Origin: Synechococcus sp. RS9916
Lineage (GTDB): Bacteria; Cyanobacteriota; Cyanobacteriia; PCC-6307; Cyanobiaceae
Assembly (NCBI RefSeq): GCF_000153825.1
Contig: NZ_DS022299.1
Location: 2,196,869-2,260,868 of the forward strand
Direction: 5' to 3'
Length of the DNA: 64,000 nucleotides
A program made the translations under genes and the position numbers. Each line of letters begins with the position of its first letter. The stretch's first letter is position 1. A model generated the notes under the pieces. It made no database searches. It saw only the letters and a list, made by a program, of their open reading frames with translations, and had not been told where the DNA came from. Positions 33,376-41,486 of the stretch are shown here, one piece after another.

Positions 33376-34800
33376 TCAGAACCGTTCGATGATGGCCTCG
33401 GCGAAGCCGCTGCAGCTGACGGCATCCACTTTGGGCTCCATCAGTCGGGCCAGGTCATAGGTGACCTGCTGGTCGGCAATGGCGGCGCTGAGCCCTTTGG
33501 TAATCAGATCGGCGGCCTCTTGCCAGCCGAGGAATTCCAGCATCATCACGCCGCTGAGGATCACCGAGCCGGGGTTGATGCGGTCGAGGCCGGCATGCTT
33601 CGGGGCGGTGCCGTGGGTGGCTTCGAAGATGGCCGCATTCGCTCCGATGTTGGCGCCGGGGGCCATCCCCAGACCGCCCACCATGGCGGCCGCGGCATCG
33701 GAGATGTAGTCGCCGTTGAGGTTCAGGGTGGCGAGGATCGAATACTCCTGAGGGCGGGTCTGAATCTGCTGGAAGATGCTGTCGGCGATACGGTCGTCCA
33801 CCAGCACCATCTCCCTCCACTTGCCGTTGCCATGGCTGGCGCCGATGGTGTCAATCACGGCCTGAACTTCGGCGTCGATCGCCCCTTTCTTTTCCGGGGT
33901 GAGGCTGTCGTAGCCCGGTTCGATCATGCGGGCATTGGCCTGCACGCTCAGGTTCGCATCGTTATCGAGGTTGCCCAGGATCCAGCTTTCCCGCTCGGTG
34001 ATGCACACGTCGCGGAATTCGGTGGTGGCCAGTTCATAGCCCCAGTCGCGGAAGGCGCCTTCCGTGAATTTCATGATGTTGCCCTTGTGCACCAGAGTCA
34101 CGTGGCGCTTGTCGCCCTGGAGGCGCAGGGCGTGCTGGATGGCCTTGCGGATGTGGCGCTGGCTGCCGTGCTTGCTCACTGGCTTGATGCCGATGCCGGC
34201 CCCTTCAGGAATCTGGCGCTTGCCCAGCTTGCCGTTGGCGGGGATTACCACCTCGTTGAGATGTTTCCGTAGTTCCTGGCCCACGGCGTCATCGGCTTCC
34301 CACTCGATCCCCATGTAGATGTCTTCGGTGTTCTCCCGGTAGACGATCACGTCCAGATCCTGGGGACGCTTGTGGGGGCTGGGGGTGCCTTCGTAGTAAC
34401 GGCAGGGGCGCACGCAGCAGTAGAGATCAAAGATCTGGCGCAGGGCCACATTCAACGACCGGATCCCGCCTCCGACCGGCGTGGTGAGAGGGCCCTTGAT
34501 GGCGACGCCGTAGGTGCGGATCGCCTCGAGGGTGTCTTCGGGCAGGTACTGGTAGGTGCCATAGAGGTCGCAGGCTTCATCACCGGCGTAGACCTTGAAC
34601 CACTCGATTCGCTTGGCGCCGCCATAGGCCTTGGCCACAGCCGCATCCAGCACTTTCTGGGTGGCTGGCCAGATGTCCACGCCGGTGCCATCGCCGCGGA
34701 TAAACGGAATGATCGGGTCGTTGGCCACTACGGGCTGGCCGTTCTCGAAGCGGACCGGTGTGCCCTGGGTGGGGGCGGTGAGCTTCTCGAACTGAGCCAT
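33376..34800 (-). CDS. icd: NADP-dependent isocitrate dehydrogenase
   Basis: Converts isocitrate to 2-oxoglutarate and CO2 with NADPH; in cyanobacteria this is the main source of 2-oxoglutarate, the nitrogen-status signal. The 474-residue length matches the cyanobacterial enzyme, longer than that of E. coli. Substrate-binding IRSLNVALRQ, the YREN-T-E-D-I-Y-M-G-I-E-W region, the Lys/Tyr in KGNIMKFTEGAFRDWGYE and the Asp pair in LNLNGDYISDAAAAMVGGLGMAPGANIG are visible. NadP-specific residues follow in TAPKHAGLDRINPGS. It lies just upstream of the oxygenase-like genes on the same strand. Confidence 0.97.
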   Translation of the reverse strand: MAQFEKLTAPTQGTPVRFENGQPVVANDPIIPFIRGDGTGVDIWPATQKVLDAAVAKAYGGAKRIEWFKVYAGDEACDLYGTYQYLPEDTLEAIRTYGVAIKGPLTTPVGGGIRSLNVALRQIFDLYCCVRPCRYYEGTPSPHKRPQDLDVIVYRENTEDIYMGIEWEADDAVGQELRKHLNEVVIPANGKLGKRQIPEGAGIGIKPVSKHGSQRHIRKAIQHALRLQGDKRHVTLVHKGNIMKFTEGAFRDWGYELATTEFRDVCITERESWILGNLDNDANLSVQANARMIEPGYDSLTPEKKGAIDAEVQAVIDTIGASHGNGKWREMVLVDDRIADSIFQQIQTRPQEYSILATLNLNGDYISDAAAAMVGGLGMAPGANIGANAAIFEATHGTAPKHAGLDRINPGSVILSGVMMLEFLGWQEAADLITKGLSAAIADQQVTYDLARLMEPKVDAVSCSGFAEAIIERF

Positions 34801-34895
34801 GGAGAACGGGAGCCGTGGGGCGTTAGTGCAATGGGGCGAGCCTATGACTTAGACGGCGATCCCTAAAGTTCCCTTTGATCAGCCTCCGGTGACCC

Positions 34896-35849
34896 ATGGT
34901 GAAACCTGCAGGGGTTTGGGTTGTGGCTGCCTGTTTCAACGAGCAGGCCGTGATCACCCATTTCATCGAACGGGTGCTGGCGGTGCCCGGGGTGGAGCGG
35001 TTGGTGCTGATCGATGACGGGTCCCGAGACGGCACCGTTGATCAGATCCGCGCGTTTCAAAAGCATCAACAGCAGCTTGGCGAGCCTGTTCCCGTCACCC
35101 TGTTGGAGCTCACCCGCAATTTCGGCAAGGAGGCGGCGATGCTGGCAGGCCTCGACCATGCCCGAGGGAACTGTGCTGCCGCGGTGTTGATCGATTCCGA
35201 TCTGCAGCACCCGCCCGAGCTGATCGAAGCGATGATCGACCAGTGGAAGGCTGGTGCAGAAGTGGTCACGGCGGTCCGCGATGACAGGGATCAGGAATCC
35301 CGCCTCAAGGTGGCCAGTGCTTCCTGGTTTTACCGGGTGTTCAACAAGCTGGTGGATTCAATTCAGCTCCAGGAAGGGGCCGGCGACTACAGGCTGCTGG
35401 ATGCACCGGTGCTCGAGGCGCTGACCCGGCTGCGGGAATCCAGCCGGTTCTCCAAAGGTCTGTTGCCTTGGACTGGGTTCCGCAGTGTTGAACTGCCTTA
35501 CCAGCGGGTGAGCCGCAGCGGCGGTGCCAGCTCCTGGAGTCCGCTCAAGCTCTGGAGCTATGCCCTTGACGGCATCTTTTCCTTTTCCGTGCTTCCTCTG
35601 AAGGTGTGGAGTGTCATCGGGGTGCTGGTGTCGCTGCTCAGCCTGATCTATGCCCTGGTGATCGTGCTCGACACTGTTTTCACCGGCGTTGATGCTCCAG
35701 GCTTCGCCACCTTGATCGTCGCCATCCTCTTTTTGGGCGGTATTCAGCTGATCGGGATTGGGGTCTTGGGGGAATACATCGGTCGGATTTATGTGGAGGC
35801 CAAGGCCCGCCCCCACTACTTCATCCGCGCGATTGACCGCACCGATTGA
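34896..35849 (+). CDS. GT2 polyprenyl-phosphate sugar synthase (GtrB/ArnC-like)
   Basis: A membrane-anchored family 2 glycosyltransferase that loads a sugar onto undecaprenyl phosphate. The GT-A domain (about residues 1-220) shows NEQAVI, LIDDGSRDGT, LTRNFGKEAAMLAGLDHA and the metal-binding DSDLQHPPEL; conserved GDYRLLDAPV and YQRVSRSGGASSW follow. Two membrane helices (about 230-255 and 267-292) end in GVLGEYIGRIYVEAKARPHYF, the classic tail of this subfamily. It is convergent with, and overlaps by 29 bases, a GtrA-deacetylase fusion gene. That neighbour suggests a lipid-linked aminosugar route. Confidence 0.92.
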   Translation: MVKPAGVWVVAACFNEQAVITHFIERVLAVPGVERLVLIDDGSRDGTVDQIRAFQKHQQQLGEPVPVTLLELTRNFGKEAAMLAGLDHARGNCAAAVLIDSDLQHPPELIEAMIDQWKAGAEVVTAVRDDRDQESRLKVASASWFYRVFNKLVDSIQLQEGAGDYRLLDAPVLEALTRLRESSRFSKGLLPWTGFRSVELPYQRVSRSGGASSWSPLKLWSYALDGIFSFSVLPLKVWSVIGVLVSLLSLIYALVIVLDTVFTGVDAPGFATLIVAILFLGGIQLIGIGVLGEYIGRIYVEAKARPHYFIRAIDRTD

Positions 35850-37128
35850 GGGTGCGCACGGCCTCCCATTCCCGTTGGCGCCAAGGGGAACCGGCGAATG
35901 GAGCTGACACCCCAAACCCATCCCTCTGCAGGTCGCGCTCGAGCGGAGCGCCTGGATGAACCAGCACTTGGGGTGGCGTTTGCGACGGGTTCTGAGCTGG
36001 AGCTCGACTGCTCAGTTCCCTCCACCCGGCCTCCAAGGCCAGGGGCCCCATCTGCCCGGTGAACAGCACGCCCGCAAATCCGTCATTGCTGGCGATGCCC
36101 TGTCTGCGCTGACGCCCTGCTGCCCGGGTGGTGAGCACTTGCAGGACTCCCCATTTCAGCAGCCCAGCACTGCGGATTGCGGCACGCCAGCTGCTGAGGG
36201 GGAGCCCTGTGGGCAGTGGCTCAGCGGTGCTGCGCATCCAGGTGATGCCTTTCTCCTGCGCCAGGTTGAGCAGGGTGTCGTGGATCAGGGGGACGAGGTG
36301 GATGTGCTGGTGGCCGTCTAGAGCCAGTGGCGCGACACCGCCCACCAGTTGCTCGAAGCGTTCGATCTGAGCGTTGATTTCGGCTCGCAGCTGGCGCCTG
36401 ACCCTGCGGCGACGCGGGTGCCTAGGCGGGAGCAATGAGATCAGCAGCCACTGTCCGAACGACAGCATCAGATGGCCATTGGCGTCGACCAGATCAGGGA
36501 TGCTCGCAGCCGGTGCACAGCAGGGACCTTCGGTGAGGCAGAGATGCAGGCAAAGTTGCAGATCGCTCCGTCTTGCCTCCAGGTTTTTCCAGCGCCTGAC
36601 GGCAGGTTGCACCTCAGCACCCTGCACCAGCAGGCTGGCGCCATCGAGCTGGCCTGCTTCGATCAACGCCAGGATCGCTTCGTTGCTGGCCTCACTCAGC
36701 CCCAGGTCATCGGCATGGAGGCGGGGCCGGCTGCCGCTCTGACGGCGGCGTTGACTGAACCGGGCCGCTCGTGACCAGATCAGGGCATTGAGCACGGTGG
36801 GGGTGAACACCAGCATGGCGAGCCGCACGGGTGCGGGAACCAGTGCCGGCAGCACCAGAGGCAACAGGCTGCAGATGGTGAGATTGACCGCGTATTGCAG
36901 CACCAGCCAGCGGCGCGCAAAGCGGGCGCCGCCGGTTTCCGGGCGGAAGGTGAAGCGGGCATGGCCGAGATACCCCGCCAGGGATGCGGCCAGGAAGGCC
37001 AGGGGATTGGCGAGCCACAGCGGCATCACCACACCGAGGGCCAGCAGCACCCCTGCATGAACCGCGGCGGCCGCGACGCCGACGAGGCCATAGAGGCTGA
37101 TTCGGGTGCTGATGGAGCGCAAAGCCAT
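35821..37128 (-). CDS. GtrA-like flippase fused to YdjC/ChbG-type deacetylase
   Basis: Two domains in one 435-residue protein. Residues 5-130 form four membrane segments of the GtrA family, thought to flip polyprenyl-phosphate sugars (RISLYGLVGVAAAAVHAG, then YLGHARFTFR). From about 135 a YdjC/ChbG/HpnK deacetylase domain follows, with HADDLGLSEASN (138-149), metal-site histidines in DGHQHIHLVP (273, 275, 277) and a late LVHPGAP. These hydrolases remove N-acetyl groups from sugars. I chose ATG 37128 because GtrA similarity begins there and AAGGGGGG lies 8 bases upstream. It pairs with the overlapping GT2 gene. Confidence 0.88.
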   Translation of the reverse strand: MALRSISTRISLYGLVGVAAAAVHAGVLLALGVVMPLWLANPLAFLAASLAGYLGHARFTFRPETGGARFARRWLVLQYAVNLTICSLLPLVLPALVPAPVRLAMLVFTPTVLNALIWSRAARFSQRRRQSGSRPRLHADDLGLSEASNEAILALIEAGQLDGASLLVQGAEVQPAVRRWKNLEARRSDLQLCLHLCLTEGPCCAPAASIPDLVDANGHLMLSFGQWLLISLLPPRHPRRRRVRRQLRAEINAQIERFEQLVGGVAPLALDGHQHIHLVPLIHDTLLNLAQEKGITWMRSTAEPLPTGLPLSSWRAAIRSAGLLKWGVLQVLTTRAAGRQRRQGIASNDGFAGVLFTGQMGPLALEAGWRELSSRAPAQNPSQTPPQVLVHPGAPLERDLQRDGFGVSAPFAGSPWRQREWEAVRTLNRCGQSRG

Positions 37129-37244
37129 GGTTGGCCCCCCTTCGACCAGAACCGTTCCGGTTTGAACACTGTGGTCGCAACCGTAACGGTCGCTGGCACG
37201 TGCGCTCAGCACCCTTCATCCTGAACGCATCGCCTTCGACAGTC

Positions 37245-37670
37245 GTGAACGCAGCTGAAGCCATTCACAGCGTTCCACAGGCCCAGGCGCTGGCGTCGTC
37301 CGTGACGCTGGTGCGGCAGCACTTCCCTGCAGCGAAGCCCAACCTCAGCCCCTGGCGCGATGACCCGCAAACACGCCAGTGGACGGAAGAGGAAACCCTC
37401 GACCTGGCCTTCCACTTCCCTGGCTGGAGTCCGCGCCTGCAGTGCCGCAGTCTGTTGTTGCAGCTGCGTCTTCGGGTGGACCCGCGGGAAGAGAGCTCTC
37501 CGTTGCTGGGCGTGCTGATGCGCGGGATGACCTACGACGGTGAACGCTGGCGATTGGCCACGGTGGGCGACTGGCAGCCGAGTGGCTCCCATCTGCCTCA
37601 GCCCGATCAAGTGCTGCGCTTGCAGCAGATCTGCCGTGAACTGCACACCGTGTTTGCCGTGGCCTCGTAA
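37245..37670 (+). CDS. Hypothetical protein upstream of heme oxygenase (141 aa)
   Basis: No family recognised. The protein is soluble and rich in Gln, Arg and Trp, with LVRQHFPAAKPNLSPWRDD and FHFPGWSPRLQCRSLLLQLRLR followed by GVLMRGMTYDGERWRLATVGDWQP, a beta-rich pattern. I take GTG 37245 as start (VVNAAEAIHSVPQAQ); the frame is open to an ATG at 37131 but that would overlap the divergent gene's start region. The stop is 73 bases before the heme oxygenase gene on the same strand. Confidence 0.68.
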   Translation: MNAAEAIHSVPQAQALASSVTLVRQHFPAAKPNLSPWRDDPQTRQWTEEETLDLAFHFPGWSPRLQCRSLLLQLRLRVDPREESSPLLGVLMRGMTYDGERWRLATVGDWQPSGSHLPQPDQVLRLQQICRELHTVFAVAS

Positions 37671-37743
37671 CCCTTCGCAAACCAGAGGGCTTCTGGCGGG
37701 AAATGGCTTTTATGGTTCTCTTCTGTGCCACAAGGTCTGTTCC

Positions 37744-38457
37744 ATGTCTGTCGCTTTGGCTGCCCAGCTGCGTGAAGGCACCAAGAAGTCGCACACCATG
37801 GCCGAAAACACCGGCTTTGTGAGCTGCTTCCTCAAGGGTGTGGTCGACAAGGCCAGTTATCGAAAACTGGTGGCCGACCTTTATTTCGTGTACACGGCGA
37901 TGGAGGAGGAGATCGCCAAGCTGGGTGATCACCCTGTGGTGGGCCCCGTGGGGATGAAAGAGCTCAACCGCAGCGAAGCGCTGGAGCAAGACCTCACCTA
38001 TTACTTCGGTGCCAACTGGAAGGACGAGATCAAGCCATCCCCTTCCGCAGCTGCCTATGTGGAGAGGATTCACGCCGTCGCCCAAGAGTCACCTGAGCTG
38101 TTGGTGGGTCATCACTACACCCGTTACCTGGGTGATCTCTCCGGTGGCCAGATCCTCAAGAACATCGCTCAAAAGGCGATGAACATGGATGGCGATGACG
38201 GACTGCGTTTCTACGTCTTCGATGACATCGCTGACGAGAAGGCGTTTAAAACCACCTATCGCTCAACGATGGATGAGCTTCCTATCGATCAGGCCATGGC
38301 TGATCGCATCGTGGAAGAGGCCAACCATGCGTTCCACCTGAACATGAACATGTTCAAAGAGCTGGAAGGCAACCTGGTGGCCGCCATCGGCAAGGTGTTG
38401 TTTGGTTTCCTCACCCGTCGTCAGCGGGCTGGCAGCACGGAGGCCGCCACCGCCTGA
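37744..38457 (+). CDS. ho1: Heme oxygenase
   Basis: Opens heme to biliverdin IX-alpha with ferredoxin and O2, the first step to the phycobilins of the phycobilisome. The 237-residue protein has the proximal His in REGTKKSHTMAENTGF (about residue 17), a conserved VGHHYTRYLGDLSGGQIL (distal helix, about 119-136), and typical FHLNMNMFKELEGNL near the end. The ATG at 37744 gives MSVALAAQLREG, as in other cyanobacteria. No biliverdin reductase or pebA/B lies in the window. Confidence 0.97.
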   Translation: MSVALAAQLREGTKKSHTMAENTGFVSCFLKGVVDKASYRKLVADLYFVYTAMEEEIAKLGDHPVVGPVGMKELNRSEALEQDLTYYFGANWKDEIKPSPSAAAYVERIHAVAQESPELLVGHHYTRYLGDLSGGQILKNIAQKAMNMDGDDGLRFYVFDDIADEKAFKTTYRSTMDELPIDQAMADRIVEEANHAFHLNMNMFKELEGNLVAAIGKVLFGFLTRRQRAGSTEAATA

Positions 38458-38500
38458 TTTCAGGCTTGCTTGAGCGGGATGGTTTCGTCACCCTGAGCTG

Positions 38501-39583
38501 ATGCCATCCGCTCCTCCGTCGATTCCACAACGACTCACTCCCATCAGGGTTCTGGTGCCTGGCACCGGAACCCGTTTTCGTTGTGGTGGGTTGAGTGTTG
38601 CACTGCAAACGGCCCGGCTGTTATCGCAGTTGCGGCCCATGCAGCTGGTCACCTACCGCCAGCGCCAGGCCGATCATCCGTTTCTCGATGACCTGTTGCG
38701 ACAGGAGAAGGCTCCAGCCGACGCGCTCTGGCTGGTGAGCTGGGGCTTTGACGTGCCCATGCTGTTGCGCCGGCTGCACGGTCGACCCGTCATTTACCAG
38801 GCCCATAGCAGTGGCTACGGCTTTGACCTGCCGCCAGGCGTGCCGGTGTTGGCGGTCAGTCGAAACACCCTCGGGTATTGGGGCGACCGTGCTCCACGAA
38901 ACCCCCTGTTCTTTCTTCCGAACGCCCTGGAGCCGCAGTGGTTTGAGCGGGGTGCTCGCCACCAAGCATCGGACGCGCGTTCCCTCGATGTGCTGGTGCA
39001 GCGGCGCAAAAGCAGTGACTACGTGCTTCGGCAGCTTGTGCCTGCCTTGCGAGCCAGGGGGCTGCGGGTGGAGGTGCAGGACGGCTGGGTCGACGATCTG
39101 GTGGATCTGTTCAACAGCGCCAAGGTGTATGTCTATGACTCGGCAGAGCACTGGCGTGCTGCGGGGGTCAGTGAAGGGTTTGGCTTGCCTCCATTGGAGG
39201 CGATGGCTTGCGGGTGTGTGGTGTTCAGCAGTGTCAACCACGCCCTTGCCGACACTCTCACGCCTGGAGAGATCGGGCATCAGATCGGTTGCGGAAGTCT
39301 GGACCACGACGTCAATCGCATTGCTGCTGCCGTGGCTGATCCAGCCGCTTGGCGTCCGCCTGCGGAGGTGTTGGATCCATTCCTCGAGCCCTATTCCGAG
39401 CCCGCTTTGATGGCTCGCTGGCAGAGGGTGCTCCAGCACTTGGATGACCTTCTTCCTGCCCTTGCCACTGGCTCAGTGTTGCAGTCGCAATCGCTCTGGC
39501 GCCTGCGCTGGAACCGCCGCCGTCGCGGGCTGCTGCGGGTGGTCAATCGGTTGCCTGGCTGGCCTGCAGGCCGGAAAGGTTGA
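38501..39583 (+). CDS. GT4-like glycosyltransferase
   Basis: A GT-B-fold glycosyltransferase, probably for surface polysaccharide. The C-terminal half has the donor-site signature AGVSEGFGLPPLEAMACGCVVFSSVNHA (residues about 221-248) with its E-x7-E-like Glu pair; the N-terminal half has GGLSVALQTARLL and VIYQAHSSGYGFDLPPGVPVLAVSRNT. The N-terminal half is shorter than in typical GT4 enzymes. It is the first gene of a plus-strand glycan operon that continues with an ABC exporter and four more transferases. Acceptor and donor are unknown. Confidence 0.85.
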   Translation: MPSAPPSIPQRLTPIRVLVPGTGTRFRCGGLSVALQTARLLSQLRPMQLVTYRQRQADHPFLDDLLRQEKAPADALWLVSWGFDVPMLLRRLHGRPVIYQAHSSGYGFDLPPGVPVLAVSRNTLGYWGDRAPRNPLFFLPNALEPQWFERGARHQASDARSLDVLVQRRKSSDYVLRQLVPALRARGLRVEVQDGWVDDLVDLFNSAKVYVYDSAEHWRAAGVSEGFGLPPLEAMACGCVVFSSVNHALADTLTPGEIGHQIGCGSLDHDVNRIAAAVADPAAWRPPAEVLDPFLEPYSEPALMARWQRVLQHLDDLLPALATGSVLQSQSLWRLRWNRRRRGLLRVVNRLPGWPAGRKG

Positions 39584-39661
39584 GGGTTCGAGCGGTCTAA
39601 GGTCCAATGATCTGGAAATGGATCGCCTTGTGATCAGCAAGGTGGATCCCTGACGGTCTCC

Positions 39662-41479
39662 ATGCCCTTGCAAAGTCAGACCTGGAGCAATCTCCGTCAG
39701 CTGCTGCGTGAGTTGCCGAAGCGGCGCGTCCGCTTGCTGATCCTGGTTCTGCTGGCCTCCCTGGTGCAGGGCCTGCTGGACGTGTTTTTGGTGGCTCTGT
39801 TGGCCCGCCTTGTGGGTCTGTTGGCAGGTGCGCGACTGGAGGACTACTTGCCCGGGATCAAGGTCTTTGGCGGTGGTTTCCTTGATCAGTCGGGATGGCT
39901 TGTGGCGCTGCTAATCGCGTCCTTCTGGCTGGCGTCGGCGATTCGTTTTGTCGTTGCGTTGATGCAGAGCCTTCTCAGCGCTGAGGTTTGGAACGATCTG
40001 GTGAACAAGGTGTATGACAACCTCATGCGCCAGAAATACGAATTCTTTATTCGTCAGCGCACTGCCAATCTCTCTGAAAAGTTCAACCGAATTCTCAATA
40101 GCGTTTCTACTGGCGTCATTAGTCCGATTCTGCTGATTGCTGGAAATCTGGTTTCGGTTGCGTCGCTCCTGGTGGGCGTGGTGGTGGTGCTGGGGGTCAA
40201 AGCTTTGGCGGTGTTTGCGCTGATGTTGCTGGCCTATGTGATCTCCTCCAAGATCATTACCCCTTATCTCCGCCTTGCCACCAAGCAGCGCATTCGTTAC
40301 GGGCGTCGGATCAATTTGTTGTTGATGGAATCTCTGCGTTCGATGCGCGAGGTTCAGCTGTATTCCGCCGAGCAGTATTTCGTCTCCCGCTTTGCTCGCG
40401 ATGGGGTCATTGCCAAGCGTTACGACCGAATTGGTCGCTTGCTCCCCGATGTGCCTCGTCTGGTGATCGAACCAGCAGGGATCACGATTCTGTTCGTGGT
40501 GGGCATTGTTCCCGCCATGCTCAGTGGTGATTCGGAGGGCATCAAAAATGCCATCCCGGCGCTGTCAGCGGTGTTGGTGGCCCTGCTGAGGATTTCAGGT
40601 CCGTTGCAGTCGATGTTCCGCAGTATCAATCGCTTGCGGGGCGGCTTGCCAGAAATTGCCGATGCTTTGGAGTTGCTCAGCCTCAAGCCCGAGCGTTATC
40701 TCCTTGATTCGCCAGGAGTGCCCACGCCTGATGGCGTGATGCCGCGCCGCTATATCCAGCTGCAGGATGTGAGTTTCGCCTACGCCAGTGATGCCAAGCC
40801 CGTGATCAATGGCATCAACCTTTCCATTCCGATTGGGGCTCGCATTGCCCTGGTGGGGCGAACCGGCAGTGGAAAAACCACGCTGGCCCATTTGATTTTG
40901 GGATTGTTTCAGCCCACGCAAGGGGAGCTGTTGCTCGATGGCATTGAAGTATCCGATCAGGAAGTGCCGGCTTGGCAGGCCAACTGTGCGTTCGTTCCTC
41001 AGACCATCCGTCTGATTGATGGCAGCATTCGCGACAATGTGGCCTTCGGTTGTGACGGCGACTCCATTGATGATGACCAGGTGTGGGCTGCTTTAGAGGC
41101 GGCTCAATTTGATGAATACGTCGCGGGAATGACCTACGGCCTCTACACCATGATTGGAGAAAACGGCATCAAGCTGTCTGGTGGGCAGCGTCAACGTCTT
41201 TCTCTCGCCAGAGCCTTTTTCCGTGGGGCCAAGGTGTTGGTCTTGGATGAGGCCACAAGCGCTTTAGACAACAAGACTGAGCACGATGTGATGCAGGCTC
41301 TCGATATTGTTGGTCGCCGCTGCACCACGATTGTGATTGCTCACCGTCTCTCCACGGTGAAAAAGTGTGACCTGATTTATGAAATGGCCAACGGTGAAAT
41401 TATTGCCAGCGGCGATTTTCAGCAGTTGCAGGAACGTTCGCCCTCGTTCCGTGAGATGGCCCTGATCGAGGGCGACTGA
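39662..41479 (+). CDS. ABC exporter, permease fused to ATPase (MsbA-like)
   Basis: A half-transporter of 605 residues: six-helix export permease (about residues 20-330) followed by the nucleotide-binding domain, with Walker A GRTGSGKTT (about 398), signature LSGGQRQRLSLA (about 504), Walker B VLVLDEATSALD (about 526) and H-loop IAHRLSTV. By context it probably exports a lipid-linked glycan or polysaccharide. Bases 40021-40140 are 45% GC by hand count, lower than the flanking transferase genes, and the codon choice looks different, which may mean a separate origin. It is 8 bases upstream of the next gene. Confidence 0.93.
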   Translation: MPLQSQTWSNLRQLLRELPKRRVRLLILVLLASLVQGLLDVFLVALLARLVGLLAGARLEDYLPGIKVFGGGFLDQSGWLVALLIASFWLASAIRFVVALMQSLLSAEVWNDLVNKVYDNLMRQKYEFFIRQRTANLSEKFNRILNSVSTGVISPILLIAGNLVSVASLLVGVVVVLGVKALAVFALMLLAYVISSKIITPYLRLATKQRIRYGRRINLLLMESLRSMREVQLYSAEQYFVSRFARDGVIAKRYDRIGRLLPDVPRLVIEPAGITILFVVGIVPAMLSGDSEGIKNAIPALSAVLVALLRISGPLQSMFRSINRLRGGLPEIADALELLSLKPERYLLDSPGVPTPDGVMPRRYIQLQDVSFAYASDAKPVINGINLSIPIGARIALVGRTGSGKTTLAHLILGLFQPTQGELLLDGIEVSDQEVPAWQANCAFVPQTIRLIDGSIRDNVAFGCDGDSIDDDQVWAALEAAQFDEYVAGMTYGLYTMIGENGIKLSGGQRQRLSLARAFFRGAKVLVLDEATSALDNKTEHDVMQALDIVGRRCTTIVIAHRLSTVKKCDLIYEMANGEIIASGDFQQLQERSPSFREMALIEGD

Positions 41480-41486
41480 GGCGGCG

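Noticed and set aside
33109-34272. 387-codon plus-strand frame opposite icd
   Set aside because: Shadow of icd codons; G/A/V-rich without motifs.
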